Source: Spartinivicinus ruber
GTDB lineage: Bacteria > Pseudomonadota > Gammaproteobacteria > Pseudomonadales > Zooshikellaceae
DNA: 64,000 nucleotides
NCBI RefSeq assembly: GCF_011009015.1
Contig: NZ_CP048878.1
Coordinates: 5,608,501-5,672,500, forward strand
Direction of reading: 5' to 3'
The notes beneath the pieces are model-generated. The model saw only the letters and a program-made list of their open reading frames with translations, was not told where the DNA came from and ran no database searches. Position numbers and translations under genes: made by a program. Position 1 is the first letter of the stretch. The number at the start of each line of letters is the position of its first letter. Positions 40,061-52,183 of this stretch are shown here, one piece after another.

Positions 40061-43000
40061 TTATGAACTGCTTGAGTTCAGTGCTTCACTTAGTGCTTGC
40101 TCAACATCACTAGCACTCACTTTAGCACTGGCCTTCAGTTCTTCCAGTTCACGTTTACGGCGGCGTTCAGAGTGGTAAGCCAAGCCCGTTCCTGCAGGAA
40201 TCAAACGTCCAACTACAACGTTTTCTTTCAGACCACGCAAGAAGTCTTGTTTACCCGTAACCGCTGCTTCTGTTAGCACCCGCGTTGTTTCCTGGAAGGA
40301 TGCAGCAGAAATAAAGGACTCTGTTGCCAGCGATGCTTTAGTAATACCCAACAATACTCGCTCACACTTGGCTGGGAATTTATTATCCGAGCCTAAGCTT
40401 TCATTTTCTTCAAGAATTGACGTGTATTCTAACTGTTCGCCTTTAATAAAGTTTGAGTCACCAGATTCGGTAATCTCAGCTTTACGTAACATCTGCCGTA
40501 AAATAACTTCAATATGCTTATCGTTAATTTTTACCCCTTGGAGACGGTATACGTCTTGAATTTCATTAACGATATATTTAGCTAACTCACTCACACCCAA
40601 TAGGCGCAAGATGTCGTGAGGGTTAGATGGGCCATCAGAAACAACCTCACCTTTTGTAACCTGTTCACCCTCGAATACGTTGAGATGACGCCATTTTGGA
40701 ATCAACTCTTCGTAATTATCACCATCAGGCGAAGTAATTACTAAGCGCTTTTTACCCTTAGTTTCTTTACCGAAACTGATAGTACCGCTGATTTCTGCCA
40801 AAATTGCAGACTCTTTTGGCTTACGCGCTTCAAACAAGTCAGCTACTCGAGGCAGACCACCCGTAATATCCTTGTTACCTGAAGTCGCTTGCGGAATCCG
40901 CGCGATTACATCACCGACCTCCACTTTAGCGTTGTCAGTCAGGGTAACTAGCGCATTTGCTGGCAAGAAGTATTGCGCCGGCATATCGCTACCAGGCATT
41001 TTCAGCTCTTTACCATTACTATCCAATAATTGAATAGCTGGACGGATGTCTTTACCTGAAGTTGGACGATCTTTAGGATCGATTACTTCAATGTTGGATA
41101 AGCCAGTAAACTCATCAGTTTGACGCTTGATGGTAATACCGTCGTCCATGCCTGAGAACGAAACAGTACCAGCTAGCTCAGCAACAATTGGGTGAGTGTG
41201 TGGATCCCACTTAGCCACCACTTGGCCTGCGTCTACCTTAGTGCCATCTTTAACTGACAGTACCGCACCATATGGCAGCTTGTAGCGCTCACGCTCACGA
41301 CCAAACTCATCAGCCAACGCCAACTCACCTGAACGAGAGGTCGCAACAATGTTGCCATCCTTACGCTCAACAAATTTCATGTTGTGTAGACGGATAGTAC
41401 CGGCGTTTTTCACCTGTACGTTATCGGTTGCAGATGTTCTTGAAGCCGCACCACCAATGTGGAAGGTACGCATCGTCAACTGTGTTCCTGGCTCACCGAT
41501 CGACTGAGCAGCGATTACTCCAATTGCCTCACCCACGTTAACTAAGTGGCCACGGCCAAGGTCACGACCATAACAGCTTGAGCAGATACCAAAACGAGTG
41601 TCACAAGTAATCGGAGAGCGAACGACCATCTCGTCTACGTTCATCGCTTCCAGCTTTTCAACCCAGGCCTCATCAATCAAAGTCCCTGCTGGAATAGCGA
41701 TTTCACCATCAGAGCCAGGCTTCGGTACATCGGCAGCTACTACTCGACCCAAGATACGCTCACCCAGTGGTTCAACTACATCACCACCTTCAATATGCGG
41801 AGTCATGGTCAAGCCATTATCAGTACCACAATCAGGTTCTGTAACTACCAAATCTTGAGCAACATCCACTAAACGACGGGTTAGATAACCAGAGTTTGCT
41901 GTTTTAAGCGCTGTATCCGCTAAACCTTTCCGCGCACCGTGGGTAGAGATAAAGTACTGTAGTACGTTCAAACCTTCACGGAAGTTTGCAGTAATTGGTG
42001 TCTCGATGATTGAGCCATCTGGCTTCGCCATCAAACCACGCATCCCCGCTAACTGACGAATCTGTGCAGCACTACCCCGAGCACCTGAGTCTGCCATCAT
42101 GTAAACAGAGTTGAACGACTCTTGTTGCACAGTTTTACCTTCACGGTTAACTACGTCATCAGAGCCCAAGTTTTCCATCATTTTCTTGGCAACTAACTCG
42201 TTGGCACGAGACCAGATATCAATCACCTTGTTGTACTTCTCACCCTGGGTTACCAGACCAGAAGCAAACTGGCTTTCAATTTCTTTTACTTCATCAGAAG
42301 CAGCATCAATGATTTCCAGCTTTTCATCTGGAATTACGAAGTCATTTACCCCAATAGACGCGCCAGATTTAGTCGCATAAGAAAAGCCCATATACATCAG
42401 CTGGTCAGCAAAGATAACGCTCTCTTTCAAGCCAACATTGCGGTAGCAAGTATTAATCAGCTTAGAAATAGACTTTTTCTTCATTGCCTGGTTAACCAGG
42501 TCAAAGGGCATACCCTCTGGGCAAATTTCGAAAAGCAAGGCCCGACCTACAGTAGTATCGACAATCCGAGTTGCTTTAGAAACATTGCCTTGCAGATCTT
42601 TAATAGTTTCCTTAATTCGCACTTTAACTTTGGCATGCAACTCTGCCTGACCTGCACCATAAGCACGGCTGACTTCTTTTATGTCTTTAAATGCCATGCC
42701 CTCGCCTTTTGCATTGATGCGGTCACGAGTCATGTAGTAAAGACCAAGAACCACGTCTTGCGATGGCACGATAATTGGCTCACCATTAGCTGGTGCCAAC
42801 ACGTTGTTGGTTGACATCATCAAGGCGCGAGACTCAAGCTGGGCCTCAATTGTTAAAGGCACGTGAACAGCCATTTGGTCGCCATCAAAGTCTGCGTTGT
42901 AAGCCGCACACACTAATGGGTGCAATTGAATTGCTTTACCTTCAATTAGAACTGGCTCAAACGCTTGGATACCCAAACGGTGTAGGGTTGGCGCCCGGTT

Positions 43001-44269
43001 AAGCAATACTGGGTGTTCACGAATGACTTCAGCTAGGATATCCCATACTTCTGGCGTTTCCCGCTCTACCATTTTCTTGGCAGCTTTAATCGTTGTCGCC
43101 AGGCCACGGTGCTCTAACTTACCGAAGATAAAAGGCTTGAATAACTCAAGCGCCATTTTCTTAGGCAAACCACACTGATGCAGACGCAAAGTTGGGCCAA
43201 CCACGATTACCGAACGACCCGAGTAGTCAACACGCTTACCTAGCAGGTTCTGACGGAAACGACCCTGCTTACCTTTGATCATATCAGCCAACGATTTCAG
43301 TGGGCGCTTGTTAGAGCCTGTAATAGCACGACCGCGACGACCGTTATCCAACAATGCATCAACAGACTCTTGCAGCATCCGCTTTTCGTTACGAACGATA
43401 ATATCCGGCGCACTTAAGTCCAATAGACGCTTAAGACGGTTGTTTCGGTTGATTACCCGACGATACAGGTCGTTAAGATCTGATGTAGCAAAGCGACCGC
43501 CATCAAGTGGTACCAGTGGTCGTAAGTCAGGTGGCAATACAGGCAGAACCTTCAGAATCATCCACTCTGGGTTGTTATCTGACTTATGGAAAGCTTCTAA
43601 CAGTTTCAGACGCTTAGATAGTTTCTTAATCTTGGTCTCAGAGTTGGTGTTAGGAATTTCTTCACGTAACTCTTGCACTTCTTGCTCAAGGTCAATATCC
43701 AGAAGTAATGCTTGAATAGCTTCTGCCCCCATTTTGGCATCGAAGTCATCACCAAACTCTTCTAACGAGTCATAGTATTCTTCATCATTCAGCAGCTGGC
43801 CACGCTCAAGCGTAGTCATACCTGGATCGATAACCACATATGACTCAAAATAGAGTACTCGTTCAATGTCACGCAGAGTCATATCCAGCATTAAGCCAAT
43901 TCTGGATGGCAGAGACTTCAAGAACCAGATATGCGCAACAGGGCTAGCTAACTCAATATGACCCATCCGGTCACGACGCACTTTAGAAAGTGCAACTTCT
44001 ACCCCACACTTCTCACAAATCACACCACGATGCTTTAAGCGCTTGTACTTACCACACAAGCACTCATAATCTTTAACTGGGCCAAAAATCTTGGCACAGA
44101 AAAGACCATCACGCTCAGGTTTGAAGGTACGATAGTTAATGGTTTCAGGCTTTTTCACCTCACCATATGACCAGGACCGAATCATTTCTGGTGAAGCCAA
44201 ACCAATGCGAATGGAGTCAAATTCTTCTGACTGCCCTTGAGACTTCAGCAGGTTTAATAAATCTTTCAA
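40061..44269 (-). CDS. rpoC: RNA polymerase beta' subunit
   Basis: 1402 residues (E. coli 1407). The N-terminal zinc site ([22 protein letters not shown]), the catalytic [12 protein letters not shown] with its three aspartates and the second zinc cluster ([15 protein letters not shown]) are visible, as is the bridge/trigger region TFHIGGAAS. The start is a TTG (44267-44269), supported by GGGAGAG upstream and by alignment of KDLLNLLK with the E. coli N-terminus. It lies 78 bases after rpoB, with a hairpin in the gap. Confidence 0.99.
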   Translation of the reverse strand: MKDLLNLLKSQGQSEEFDSIRIGLASPEMIRSWSYGEVKKPETINYRTFKPERDGLFCAKIFGPVKDYECLCGKYKRLKHRGVICEKCGVEVALSKVRRDRMGHIELASPVAHIWFLKSLPSRIGLMLDMTLRDIERVLYFESYVVIDPGMTTLERGQLLNDEEYYDSLEEFGDDFDAKMGAEAIQALLLDIDLEQEVQELREEIPNTNSETKIKKLSKRLKLLEAFHKSDNNPEWMILKVLPVLPPDLRPLVPLDGGRFATSDLNDLYRRVINRNNRLKRLLDLSAPDIIVRNEKRMLQESVDALLDNGRRGRAITGSNKRPLKSLADMIKGKQGRFRQNLLGKRVDYSGRSVIVVGPTLRLHQCGLPKKMALELFKPFIFGKLEHRGLATTIKAAKKMVERETPEVWDILAEVIREHPVLLNRAPTLHRLGIQAFEPVLIEGKAIQLHPLVCAAYNADFDGDQMAVHVPLTIEAQLESRALMMSTNNVLAPANGEPIIVPSQDVVLGLYYMTRDRINAKGEGMAFKDIKEVSRAYGAGQAELHAKVKVRIKETIKDLQGNVSKATRIVDTTVGRALLFEICPEGMPFDLVNQAMKKKSISKLINTCYRNVGLKESVIFADQLMYMGFSYATKSGASIGVNDFVIPDEKLEIIDAASDEVKEIESQFASGLVTQGEKYNKVIDIWSRANELVAKKMMENLGSDDVVNREGKTVQQESFNSVYMMADSGARGSAAQIRQLAGMRGLMAKPDGSIIETPITANFREGLNVLQYFISTHGARKGLADTALKTANSGYLTRRLVDVAQDLVVTEPDCGTDNGLTMTPHIEGGDVVEPLGERILGRVVAADVPKPGSDGEIAIPAGTLIDEAWVEKLEAMNVDEMVVRSPITCDTRFGICSSCYGRDLGRGHLVNVGEAIGVIAAQSIGEPGTQLTMRTFHIGGAASRTSATDNVQVKNAGTIRLHNMKFVERKDGNIVATSRSGELALADEFGRERERYKLPYGAVLSVKDGTKVDAGQVVAKWDPHTHPIVAELAGTVSFSGMDDGITIKRQTDEFTGLSNIEVIDPKDRPTSGKDIRPAIQLLDSNGKELKMPGSDMPAQYFLPANALVTLTDNAKVEVGDVIARIPQATSGNKDITGGLPRVADLFEARKPKESAILAEISGTISFGKETKGKKRLVITSPDGDNYEELIPKWRHLNVFEGEQVTKGEVVSDGPSNPHDILRLLGVSELAKYIVNEIQDVYRLQGVKINDKHIEVILRQMLRKAEITESGDSNFIKGEQLEYTSILEENESLGSDNKFPAKCERVLLGITKASLATESFISAASFQETTRVLTEAAVTGKQDFLRGLKENVVVGRLIPAGTGLAYHSERRRKRELEELKASAKVSASDVEQALSEALNSSSS

Positions 44270-44300
44270 GGCTATCTCTCCCAGCGGAGTTATTGATTCC

Positions 44301-44318
44301 GGGAGCCCTCAGGCTCCC
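44301..44318 (-). other. rpoB–rpoC intergenic hairpin
   Basis: GGGAGCC and GGCTCCC pair around CTCA in the 78-base gap. There is no T-run, so it is probably an RNA stability or processing element rather than a terminator. Confidence 0.5.
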
Positions 44319-44347
44319 GCGCCGCAATTAGGTTTTGGTCACGTGGA

Positions 44348-47300
44348 CTATTCGCTTTCCAGCTCAATATCAATACCTAGCGAACGAATCTCTTTCACCA
44401 ACACATTGAATGACTCTGGCATGCCCGCTTCCATTCGGTGGTCGCCGTCAACAATGTTTTTGTACATTTTGGTCCGACCCGCTACGTCATCAGACTTAAC
44501 TGTCAGCATCTCTTGCAGAGTATATGCAGCACCGTATGCTTCCAGCGCCCATACCTCCATCTCACCGAAACGCTGGCCACCAAACTGGGCTTTACCACCA
44601 AGCGGTTGCTGCGTTACTAGACTGTATGATCCAGTTGAACGTGCATGCATCTTATCGTCAACCAAGTGGTTGAGTTTTAGCATGTACATATAACCAACCG
44701 TTACTGGTCGATCAAACTGATCACCCGTCCGACCATCGTGAAGCACCATCTGACCAGAATCAGGCATATCCGCTAATCTTAGCAACGCCTTGATTTCCTC
44801 TTCTCTAGCACCGTCGAACACCTGTGTAGCCATTGGCACACCTCCACGAAGGTTGCGTGCTAGCTCAAGTATTTCTTCGTCTGAGAAATTGTCGAGATCT
44901 TCGTAACGCCCTTCACCTACTTCGTTGTAAACCTTCTTCAAGAAGTTTCTCAGTTCAGCGATCGACTGCTGGGCTTTGACCATCTGATCAATTTTTTCAC
45001 CCAAGCCCTTGGCTGCCAAACCAAGGTGAGTTTCAAGAATCTGCCCAACGTTCATCCGCGACGGTACACCCAGTGGGTTAAGTACGATGTCTACTGGATT
45101 GCCTTGCTCGTCATAGGGCATATCCTCAATCGGCATAATGACCGAGATAACCCCCTTGTTACCATGACGACCAGCCATCTTGTCACCAGGCTGAATACGG
45201 CGTTTGATAGCCAGATAAACTTTAACGATTTTTAGTACGCCTGGAGCCAGATCATCGCCACACTGAAGCTTTTTCTTCTTGTCTTCAAAGCGCTGATCTA
45301 ACTGGTCACGACGCTCTTGCAATTGTTCCTGAGCTGCTTCTAGCTGATCGTTAAGGGCATCATTAACCATCCGCAGCTTAAACCAGTTACGATGCTCAAG
45401 CTCATCCAGATACTCGTTGGTGATTTCATCGCCTTTCTTAAGGTTTGTTCCACCTTCTGCTTTTTGCCCAACCAAAGCAGCCCTTAAGCGCTCAAAAGTA
45501 GCAGTCTCGACAATACGAAATTCTTCGTTTAAGTCTTTACGCACTTCATCAAGTTGAGCTTTTTCTATAGCAAGGGCACGAGGATCTTTTTCAACGCCAT
45601 CACGAGTAAAGACTTGTACGTCAATTACTGTGCCTTTTACGCTGGTAGGAACTCGTAAAGAAGTATCTTTAACGTCAGAAGCTTTTTCACCAAAAATTGC
45701 ACGCAATAACTTCTCTTCTGGTGTTAGCTGAGTTTCACCTTTAGGTGTCACTTTACCAACCAGAATATCGCCTGCACCGACTTCAGCACCGACATAAACA
45801 ATGCCTGATTCATCCAGTTTAGACAGCGCACCCTCACCAACATTAGGAATATCTGAAGTAATTTCCTCAGAACCAAGCTTGGTATCTCGAGCTACACAGG
45901 TCATTTCTTGAATGTGAATAGTAGTGAAACGGTCTTCTTGAACCACACGCTCAGAAACTAAGATCGAGTCCTCGAAGTTGTAGCCATTCCAAGGCATGAA
46001 AGCCACACGCATATTCTGACCAAGTGCTAGCTCACCCATATCAACAGATGGACCATCAGCCAAAATATCACCACGGGTCACCTGATCACCAGTGCTCACC
46101 AATGGACGCTGGTTAATACAAGTGTTTTGGTTAGAACGGGTGTATTTAGTCAGGTTGTAGATTTCCACCCCTGCCTCACCAGTGATCAACTCGTCTTCAT
46201 TAACCCGAACAACAATCCGTGCCGCATCAACAGATTCAATCACCCCACCACGCTTAGCAACCACGCAAACACCAGAGTCGCTAGCTACATTGCGCTCCAT
46301 GCCTGTACCAACCAATGGCTTCTCTGAGATCAAAGTAGGCACAGCTTGACGTTGCATGTTTGATCCCATCAATGCCCGGTTAGCATCATCGTGCTCCAGG
46401 AACGGAATCAATGAAGCTGCCACAGAAACCACCTGACGTGGAGAGACGTCCATATACTGAACGTTTTCTGGGGGCATCAGGGTAAACTCATTCTTATGAC
46501 GAACGTTTACCAGCTCATTTACCAGCCTACGGTCTTCATCTAAAGGCGCATTAGCCTGGGCTATTACATATTCACTTTCTTCAATAGCAGAAAGGTAGTC
46601 AATTTCATCTGTAACCACACCATCAACTACTTTTCGATAAGGCGACTCAAGGAAACCGAAGGCATTGGTTCTGGCATAAGTAGCCAAAGAGTTGATCAAA
46701 CCAATATTTGGACCTTCAGGCGTTTCGATAGGACAAACCCGACCATAGTGAGTTGGGTGTACGTCACGCACCTCAAAGCCTGCGCGCTCACGAGTCAAAC
46801 CACCTGGGCCAAGCGCAGAAACACGACGCTTGTGAGTGACCTCAGACAATGGGTTGTTTTGGTCCATAAACTGAGACAGCTGGCTAGAGCCAAAAAACTC
46901 TTTAATAGCAGCTGCTACAGGCTTAGCATTAATCAAATCTTGAGGCATTAGGCCTTCAGACTCAGCCATGCTTAGACGCTCTTTTACGGCACGCTCTACC
47001 CGAACCAAACCAACACGGAATTGGTTTTCAGCCATCTCCCCAACGCTACGAATCCGACGGTTGCCTAAGTGGTCAATATCATCCACCTGACCTTTACCAT
47101 TACGGATGTCTACCAAGGTCTTCATAACATCAATAATGTCACTGTTATCAAGCACACCCTGGCCTTGGTCATCTTTGCGACCCAACCGGCGATTAAATTT
47201 CATCCGACCTACGCCAGATAAGTCATAACGCTCAGGAGAGAAAAACAGGTTTTCAAATAATGCTTCTGCCGCCTCTTTGGTTGGTGGCTCACCAGGACGC

Positions 47301-48424
47301 ATCATTCGATAAATTTCAACTAAAGCTTCAAGCTGACTTGTCGTATTATCAGCTTTTACGGTATCTGAAATATAAGGACCACAATCAAGGTCATTAATGT
47401 ATAACGTCTCAATTGTTTTTATGCCTTTAGCAATTAACTTCTCCAGCACTTCCAGGGTAATTTCAGCATTACAATTAAATAATACTTCTCCTGTTGCTGA
47501 GTCGAAAATATCAGTGGCAATAGTTTTACCAAGCAAATATTCAGTCGGCGCATCAAGTGTCTTCAAGTTAGACTTTTGCATCTGACGAATATGACGAGCA
47601 GTAATCCTGCGGCCTTGCTCAACAATAACACTACCGTCGACGTCTTTAATATCAAAGCTAGCTGCTTCACCACGCAAGCGCTCAGGTACCAGTTCCATCG
47701 ATACGCCATCATCACTGATGTGGAATTTATTGGTATCGAAGAACATATCCAGGATTTGCTCTGACGAATATCCTAAAGCTCTCAGCAATATTGATGCTGG
47801 CAACTTACGGCGACGGTCGATACGCACATAAAGCAAATCTTTTGGATCAAATTCATAATCCAACCAAGAGCCACGATAAGGAATAATCCGTGCGGAGTAG
47901 AGCAATTTACCTGAAGAGTGGGTTTTACCACGGTCATGATCAAAGAAGACCCCAGGCGAACGATGCAGCTGGGACACGATCACCCGCTCAGTACCGTTAA
48001 TTACAAAGGTACCGTTTTCAGTCATTAATGGGATTTCTCCCATGTAAACTTCTTGCTCTTTAATGTCTTTGATTGCTTTGTTTGCCGAATCCTTATCGTA
48101 AATAATCAGGCGGACCTTAACTCGAAGCGGAACAGCATAAGTGACGCCACGGAGCTGACACTCTTTAACATCAAAAGCCGGTTCACCCAGCTTGTAACCT
48201 ACGTACTCAAGTGCCGCACTACCTGAGTAACTTACGATTGGAAAAACTGACTTAAAGGCGGCATGTAAACCAAAGTCGTTACGTTGATTCGAGCTGACTC
48301 CTGCCTGAAGAAACTTGCGGTAAGAATCAAGCTGAATTGCCAGGAGATAAGGAATATCCATAACATGCGGCAGTTTGCCGAAGTCCTTACGGATACGTTT
48401 TTTCTCAGTATATGAGTAAGCCAT
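44348..48424 (-). CDS. rpoB: RNA polymerase beta subunit
   Basis: 1358 residues (E. coli 1342). The rifampicin-binding cluster [20 protein letters not shown] and [11 protein letters not shown] shows the wild-type residues. [19 protein letters not shown] at the start and [19 protein letters not shown] near the end are diagnostic. It forms the catalytic core with RpoC and RpoA, the latter encoded 21 kb downstream on the same strand. It follows rplL after a 217-base gap containing an attenuator. Confidence 0.99.
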   Translation of the reverse strand: MAYSYTEKKRIRKDFGKLPHVMDIPYLLAIQLDSYRKFLQAGVSSNQRNDFGLHAAFKSVFPIVSYSGSAALEYVGYKLGEPAFDVKECQLRGVTYAVPLRVKVRLIIYDKDSANKAIKDIKEQEVYMGEIPLMTENGTFVINGTERVIVSQLHRSPGVFFDHDRGKTHSSGKLLYSARIIPYRGSWLDYEFDPKDLLYVRIDRRRKLPASILLRALGYSSEQILDMFFDTNKFHISDDGVSMELVPERLRGEAASFDIKDVDGSVIVEQGRRITARHIRQMQKSNLKTLDAPTEYLLGKTIATDIFDSATGEVLFNCNAEITLEVLEKLIAKGIKTIETLYINDLDCGPYISDTVKADNTTSQLEALVEIYRMMRPGEPPTKEAAEALFENLFFSPERYDLSGVGRMKFNRRLGRKDDQGQGVLDNSDIIDVMKTLVDIRNGKGQVDDIDHLGNRRIRSVGEMAENQFRVGLVRVERAVKERLSMAESEGLMPQDLINAKPVAAAIKEFFGSSQLSQFMDQNNPLSEVTHKRRVSALGPGGLTRERAGFEVRDVHPTHYGRVCPIETPEGPNIGLINSLATYARTNAFGFLESPYRKVVDGVVTDEIDYLSAIEESEYVIAQANAPLDEDRRLVNELVNVRHKNEFTLMPPENVQYMDVSPRQVVSVAASLIPFLEHDDANRALMGSNMQRQAVPTLISEKPLVGTGMERNVASDSGVCVVAKRGGVIESVDAARIVVRVNEDELITGEAGVEIYNLTKYTRSNQNTCINQRPLVSTGDQVTRGDILADGPSVDMGELALGQNMRVAFMPWNGYNFEDSILVSERVVQEDRFTTIHIQEMTCVARDTKLGSEEITSDIPNVGEGALSKLDESGIVYVGAEVGAGDILVGKVTPKGETQLTPEEKLLRAIFGEKASDVKDTSLRVPTSVKGTVIDVQVFTRDGVEKDPRALAIEKAQLDEVRKDLNEEFRIVETATFERLRAALVGQKAEGGTNLKKGDEITNEYLDELEHRNWFKLRMVNDALNDQLEAAQEQLQERRDQLDQRFEDKKKKLQCGDDLAPGVLKIVKVYLAIKRRIQPGDKMAGRHGNKGVISVIMPIEDMPYDEQGNPVDIVLNPLGVPSRMNVGQILETHLGLAAKGLGEKIDQMVKAQQSIAELRNFLKKVYNEVGEGRYEDLDNFSDEEILELARNLRGGVPMATQVFDGAREEEIKALLRLADMPDSGQMVLHDGRTGDQFDRPVTVGYMYMLKLNHLVDDKMHARSTGSYSLVTQQPLGGKAQFGGQRFGEMEVWALEAYGAAYTLQEMLTVKSDDVAGRTKMYKNIVDGDHRMEAGMPESFNVLVKEIRSLGIDIELESE

Positions 48425-48581
48425 TAGCGTTCCCCAGCTTGGTCACCTGCTAACCAGCACATTTACCTATGTCGTAAATAAGCGCGCAGTGAAAATAAGA
48501 ACTAAAGTATTGTCCTTTTAAGCAGCATCTGTATGCTGTAGTTGTGCAACGCCAGCTGTATATTGCTGAGCTTGCAACAGC

Positions 48582-48609
48582 AAAAGGCCGGCACCACCTG
48601 GTACCAGCC
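48582..48609 (-). terminator. rplL–rpoB attenuator
   Basis: On the minus strand GGCTGGTACC and GGTGCCGGCC pair (two G-U) around AGGT, followed by TTTTG. In E. coli a partial terminator at the same place sets the ratio of ribosomal protein to polymerase transcripts; the same role is likely here. Confidence 0.75.
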
Positions 48610-48641
48610 AAATTGGAAAAGAATTTATGCAATCTTTGGAA

Positions 48642-49016
48642 TTACTTAACTTCCACAGTTGCACCAGCTTCTTCCAGCTGTTTCTTAGCGTCTTCAGCTT
48701 CTTCTTTAGTAGCACCTTCTTTAACAGGAGCAGGTGCACCGTCAACTAAAGCTTTAGCTTCTTTCAAGCCAAGACCAGTGATACCGCGAACAGCTTTGAT
48801 TACGTTCACTTTCTTGTCACCAGCGCTAGCTAGAATTACGTCAAATTCAGTTTGCTCTTCAGCGGCTGGAGCATCGCCAGCAGCTACAGGAGCAGCAGCA
48901 ACTGCAGCAGCAGCAGAAACACCGAATTTGTCTTCCATTGCTTCAACAAGCTCAACAACTTCCATTACGCTCATTTCAGCAATTGCATTTAAGATATCTT
49001 CTTTAGACAGAGCCAT
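48642..49016 (-). CDS. rplL: 50S ribosomal protein L7/L12
   Basis: 124 residues (E. coli 121). N-terminal dimerisation helices ([27 protein letters not shown]), an Ala-rich hinge (about 33-55) and the factor-binding C-terminal domain with [20 protein letters not shown]. Multimeric stalk protein that recruits EF-Tu and EF-G. It lies 64 bases after rplJ. Confidence 0.99.
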   Translation of the reverse strand: MALSKEDILNAIAEMSVMEVVELVEAMEDKFGVSAAAAVAAAPVAAGDAPAAEEQTEFDVILASAGDKKVNVIKAVRGITGLGLKEAKALVDGAPAPVKEGATKEEAEDAKKQLEEAGATVEVK

Positions 49017-49080
49017 TACTCTAATCTCCTAAAAATCTGTAGGTAAAACCAAACTTGTAAAAAACAGCTAATTAATAAAA

Positions 49081-49611
49081 TTAAGCTGCTTCTTTCTTCT
49101 GGTCGCGAACCGCTGCCACTGCACGGGTAATCTTCGCTGGGAACTCGTTTAGAGTACGTGCCAGCTTGGTTACTGGTGCAATCATTACACTCATCAGCAT
49201 TGCGCGAGCCTGATCCAAAGTAGGCATCTTCGCCAGCACATCAATTTGCTCTGGGCCAAGTAATTGACCACCAATTGATAATGCTTTTACTTCCAGTTCT
49301 TTGTTTTCTTTAGCGAAGTCTTGAATTACACGTGCAGCTGCACCTGGATCTTCGTTAGAGAAAGCAATTACTGTTGGACCAGTTAACGCTTCTTGCAGAC
49401 ACTCATAATCAGTGCCTTCAACTGCGCGGCGAGCAAGTGTGTTACGGACAACTTTTAAATAAACGCTGCCTTCACGAGCTTGCTTGCGGAGTGCAGTCAT
49501 CTGATCAACCGTTAAACCACGGTAATCAGCGATTACTGCTGATAAAGCGCTTTTGGCAGCCTCGTTGACCTCAGCGACAATCGCTTTCTTGTCTTCGAGT
49601 TTTAATGCCAT
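49081..49611 (-). CDS. rplJ: 50S ribosomal protein L10
   Basis: 176 residues from the ATG at 49611 ([15 protein letters not shown]), which has AGGAG at ideal distance; an upstream in-frame start at 49656 is rejected because it lies in the leader. L10 anchors L7/L12 dimers to 23S rRNA and represses this operon by binding its leader. The last residues ([10 protein letters not shown]) extend the L12-binding helix. Confidence 0.97.
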   Translation of the reverse strand: MALKLEDKKAIVAEVNEAAKSALSAVIADYRGLTVDQMTALRKQAREGSVYLKVVRNTLARRAVEGTDYECLQEALTGPTVIAFSNEDPGAAARVIQDFAKENKELEVKALSIGGQLLGPEQIDVLAKMPTLDQARAMLMSVMIAPVTKLARTLNEFPAKITRAVAAVRDQKKEAA

Positions 49612-49679
49612 TGGCTTTACTCCTAAAAAAGGAATTTCTGTTTTAGTAAGAAACAATTGTATAAAACAACTGTCTTTTA

Positions 49680-49800
49680 CTTAAGAATACGGTGAAGGGC
49701 TCATTGGATAATGAAGCTACACCGTCTGCGTAGGAGAATTAAGCTGATTTTTTAAAAATAAAAAGTCAGCACCTACGGTCTTTGACGGCTCCTGTCTTAT
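49680..49800 (-). ncRNA. ribosomal protein L10 leader
   Basis: The 236-base rplA–rplJ gap contains, on the minus strand, the segments GACCGTAGGTG and TAATTCTCCTACGCAGACGG, which match the conserved core of the L10(L12)4 autoregulatory leader. Ends are approximate. Binding of the L10-L12 complex here would shut off rplJL translation. Confidence 0.75.
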
Positions 49801-49847
49801 CTTAAAAATTAATTAATATTCAAGATAAGCAAGAGCCCCAAAGTCTG

Positions 49848-50543
49848 TTACGCGTCTAAGCTTGATATATCTATTGTCAAGCCAGGCCCCATCGTTGTAG
49901 ATAGGGTCACTTTCTTCATGTAGACGCCTTTAGCAGAAGCAGGCTTGGCTTTTTTCAAATCAGCCAATAAAGCTTCAATATTTTGCTTAACTGCATCTGC
50001 TGCAAAACCTACTTTACCAACGCCACAGTGGATAATTCCGTTTTTGTCTGTGCGGTATCTGACCTGACCAGCTTTAGCATTTTTTACTGCCTCAGCTACG
50101 TTAGGGGTTACAGTACCCACTTTCGGGTTTGGCATCAGGCCACGCGGGCCAAGAATTTGTCCTAACTGACCAACAACACGCATTGCATCAGGAGAGGCAA
50201 TAACAACATCAAAGTTTAAGTTGCCGCCTTTTACTTCAGCTGCCAAATCATCCATACCAACGATATCAGCACCGGCTTCTTTAGCTGCATCAGCATTTGG
50301 GCCTTGGGTAAATACTGCAACACGCACGTCTTTACCCGTACCGTTAGGCAGTACAGTAGAACCACGAACAACTTGATCAGATTTGCGAGGATCGACACCT
50401 AAGTTAACGGAAACATCAAAAGATTCAGTAAACTTAACTGTAGAGATTTCAGCTAATAACTGAGCAGCTTCTTGAATAGGGTAAGCTTTTGTACGATCAA
50501 TCTTCTCAGCAATGGCTTTTGCGCGCTTAGATAACTTGGCCAT
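49848..50543 (-). CDS. rplA: 50S ribosomal protein L1
   Basis: 231 residues (E. coli 234). Conserved segments: [16 protein letters not shown] and [15 protein letters not shown], with the C-terminal [16 protein letters not shown]1 forms the mobile stalk at the E site and represses rplKA translation in E. coli. Its start overlaps the rplK stop by one base. Confidence 0.99.
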   Translation of the reverse strand: MAKLSKRAKAIAEKIDRTKAYPIQEAAQLLAEISTVKFTESFDVSVNLGVDPRKSDQVVRGSTVLPNGTGKDVRVAVFTQGPNADAAKEAGADIVGMDDLAAEVKGGNLNFDVVIASPDAMRVVGQLGQILGPRGLMPNPKVGTVTPNVAEAVKNAKAGQVRYRTDKNGIIHCGVGKVGFAADAVKQNIEALLADLKKAKPASAKGVYMKKVTLSTTMGPGLTIDISSLDA

Positions 50544-50974
50544 TACACACCCTCCACATTTAAGCCCATGCTGCGAGCACTACCAGCGATTGTTCTAACC
50601 GCTGCATCAAGATCAGCTGCCGTTAAGTCAGGCTCTTTAGTTTTAGCGATCTCTTCTAGTTGCTCACGAGTCACAGTACCCACTTTTTCAGTGTTAGGGC
50701 GGCCACTGCCTTTTTTCAACTTAGCTGCTTTTTTCAATAACACAGAAGCTGGTGGAGTTTTAGTCTCAAAGGTAAAGCTGCGATCGCTATAAACTGTGAT
50801 CACAACCGGAATTGGCATGCCCTGTTCCATGCTTTGAGTTTTGGCATTAAATGCTTTACAAAACTCCATAATATTAACGCCATGCTGACCCAATGCTGGA
50901 CCAACTGGTGGACTTGGGTTAGCTTGACCAGCTGCTACCTGCAGCTTGATATAAGCTTCTACTTTCTTAGCCAT
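50543..50974 (-). CDS. rplK: 50S ribosomal protein L11
   Basis: 143 residues (E. coli 142). The N-terminal [23 protein letters not shown] with its conserved prolines, target of thiopeptides and required for RelA activation, and the C-terminal GTARSMG-like [12 protein letters not shown] are clear. First gene of the rplKA unit, after the nusG terminator. Confidence 0.99.
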   Translation of the reverse strand: MAKKVEAYIKLQVAAGQANPSPPVGPALGQHGVNIMEFCKAFNAKTQSMEQGMPIPVVITVYSDRSFTFETKTPPASVLLKKAAKLKKGSGRPNTEKVGTVTREQLEEIAKTKEPDLTAADLDAAVRTIAGSARSMGLNVEGV

Positions 50975-51087
50975 TATTCACCTCTTTATGGGTTAAACGC
51001 TTAATTACTTAGACGCTTCAATTAAAAGAAAACTATGTCTAACTAACCAAGCTCCCCTGTTTGACAGTCATGTTTTTGACAGACAAT

Positions 51088-51121
51088 AAAGACCCACACT
51101 GTTAGCACAGTGCGGGCCTTT
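51088..51121 (-). terminator. terminator after nusG
   Basis: On the minus strand AAAGGCCCGCACTGT pairs along its length (with G-U pairs) with ACAGTGTGGGTCTTT around a four-base loop, followed by a short ATTGTC tail. It separates secE-nusG from rplK. Confidence 0.75.
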
Positions 51122-51134
51122 GAAAAAATAATTG

Positions 51135-51668
51135 TTAGCCTTTTTCTACTTGGACAAATTCTAGTTCAACTGGTGTTGAACGGCCAAATATTAATACGGC
51201 AACTTGTAACCTGTTTTTCTCGTAGTTAACTTCTTCAACTACACCATTAAAATCTGCAAATGGGCCATCGATAACCCGAACAACCTCACCAGGTTCAAAT
51301 AAGGTTTTTGGTTTGGGCTTATCTGAGCCATCTTCCACTCGTTTCAAGATAGCTTGAGCTTCACGCTCTGTAATAGGTGCAGGACGATCTGCCGTACCAC
51401 CAATAAAGCCCATTACTCTTGGGGTATCTTTAATTAAGTGCCAGCTGTCATCGTTCATTTCCATCTGTACTAAGACATAACCAGGAAAAAACTTACGCTC
51501 ACTTTTGCGCTTCTGGCCACTTTTGATTTCTACTACTTCTTCAGTGGGGACTAAAACCTCACCAAATGAGTCTTGCATGTCGTGCAACTCAATACGCTCT
51601 TTAATAGAACGCATAACCTGCTTTTCATATCCTGAATATGCATGCACAACATACCAACGCTTAGCCAT
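51135..51668 (-). CDS. nusG: transcription termination/antitermination factor NusG
   Basis: 177 residues (E. coli 181). NGN domain (about 1-120) with [16 protein letters not shown] and [30 protein letters not shown], then a KOW domain (about 125-177) with [23 protein letters not shown]. It links RNA polymerase to Rho or to ribosomal S10. It follows secE by six bases. Confidence 0.99.
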   Translation of the reverse strand: MAKRWYVVHAYSGYEKQVMRSIKERIELHDMQDSFGEVLVPTEEVVEIKSGQKRKSERKFFPGYVLVQMEMNDDSWHLIKDTPRVMGFIGGTADRPAPITEREAQAILKRVEDGSDKPKPKTLFEPGEVVRVIDGPFADFNGVVEEVNYEKNRLQVAVLIFGRSTPVELEFVQVEKG

Positions 51669-51674
51669 GAGCGA

Positions 51675-52046
51675 TTACCCAATCAAACCATTAATAATTG
51701 AATTCAATGCCCAATCAATTAGCCACAAAACAATTCCCATCAAAATAACTACAGCTACAACAATTATGGTAGTTTGAACGGTTTCTTGCTTAGTTGGCCA
51801 AACAACTTTTCGTACTTCAACCTTAGCATCTTTTACTAAAGTCCAGAACTTATGACCTTTAACAGTAGTTAAGGCAATGTAGCCAGCTACTAAGCCTATA
51901 ATGAGGAGGGCTATTACACGATAAAGCAAAGATTCACTTTGATAAAAGTAATTACCGTAGGCGCCCGTAGCTACAACAGCAAATACCACAAACCACTTTA
52001 GACCATCTAGACGGCCTTGGTTTTCAACTTCAATCTTTGCATTCAT
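51675..52046 (-). CDS. secE: protein translocase subunit SecE
   Basis: 123 residues (E. coli 127) with three membrane helices (about 16-34, 40-60 and 93-115), the long enteric-type form. The conserved amphipathic KVEVRKVVWPTKQET segment precedes the last helix and clamps SecY. Gene order tuf–trnW–secE–nusG is the standard one. Confidence 0.98.
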   Translation of the reverse strand: MNAKIEVENQGRLDGLKWFVVFAVVATGAYGNYFYQSESLLYRVIALLIIGLVAGYIALTTVKGHKFWTLVKDAKVEVRKVVWPTKQETVQTTIIVVAVVILMGIVLWLIDWALNSIINGLIG

Positions 52047-52065
52047 GATTAGGTGCTCTAAAAAA

Positions 52066-52141
52066 TGGCAGGCCAGGAGGGAATCGAACCCCCAACCCCC
52101 GGTTTTGGAGACCGGTGCTCTACCAATTGAACTACTGGCCT
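52066..52141 (-). tRNA. tRNA-Trp (CCA)
   Basis: 76 bases with encoded CCA. It reads AGGCCAG-TAGTTCAATTGG and has the CTCCAAA anticodon loop (anticodon CCA); closely resembles E. coli tRNA-Trp. Located between tufB and secE. Confidence 0.97.
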
Positions 52142-52183
52142 ATAACCATGATGCTAGCTAAAAGCTAGCATCATATTTCAACT

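Noticed and set aside
43275..43715. Plus-strand 146-residue ORF inside rpoC
   Set aside because: Ser/Arg-rich antisense reading of a highly conserved coding region; a shadow ORF.
48544..49032. Plus-strand 162-residue ORF opposite rplL
   Set aside because: Ser/Ala-rich low-complexity translation from the complement of the conserved L7/L12 gene; no RBS or family match.
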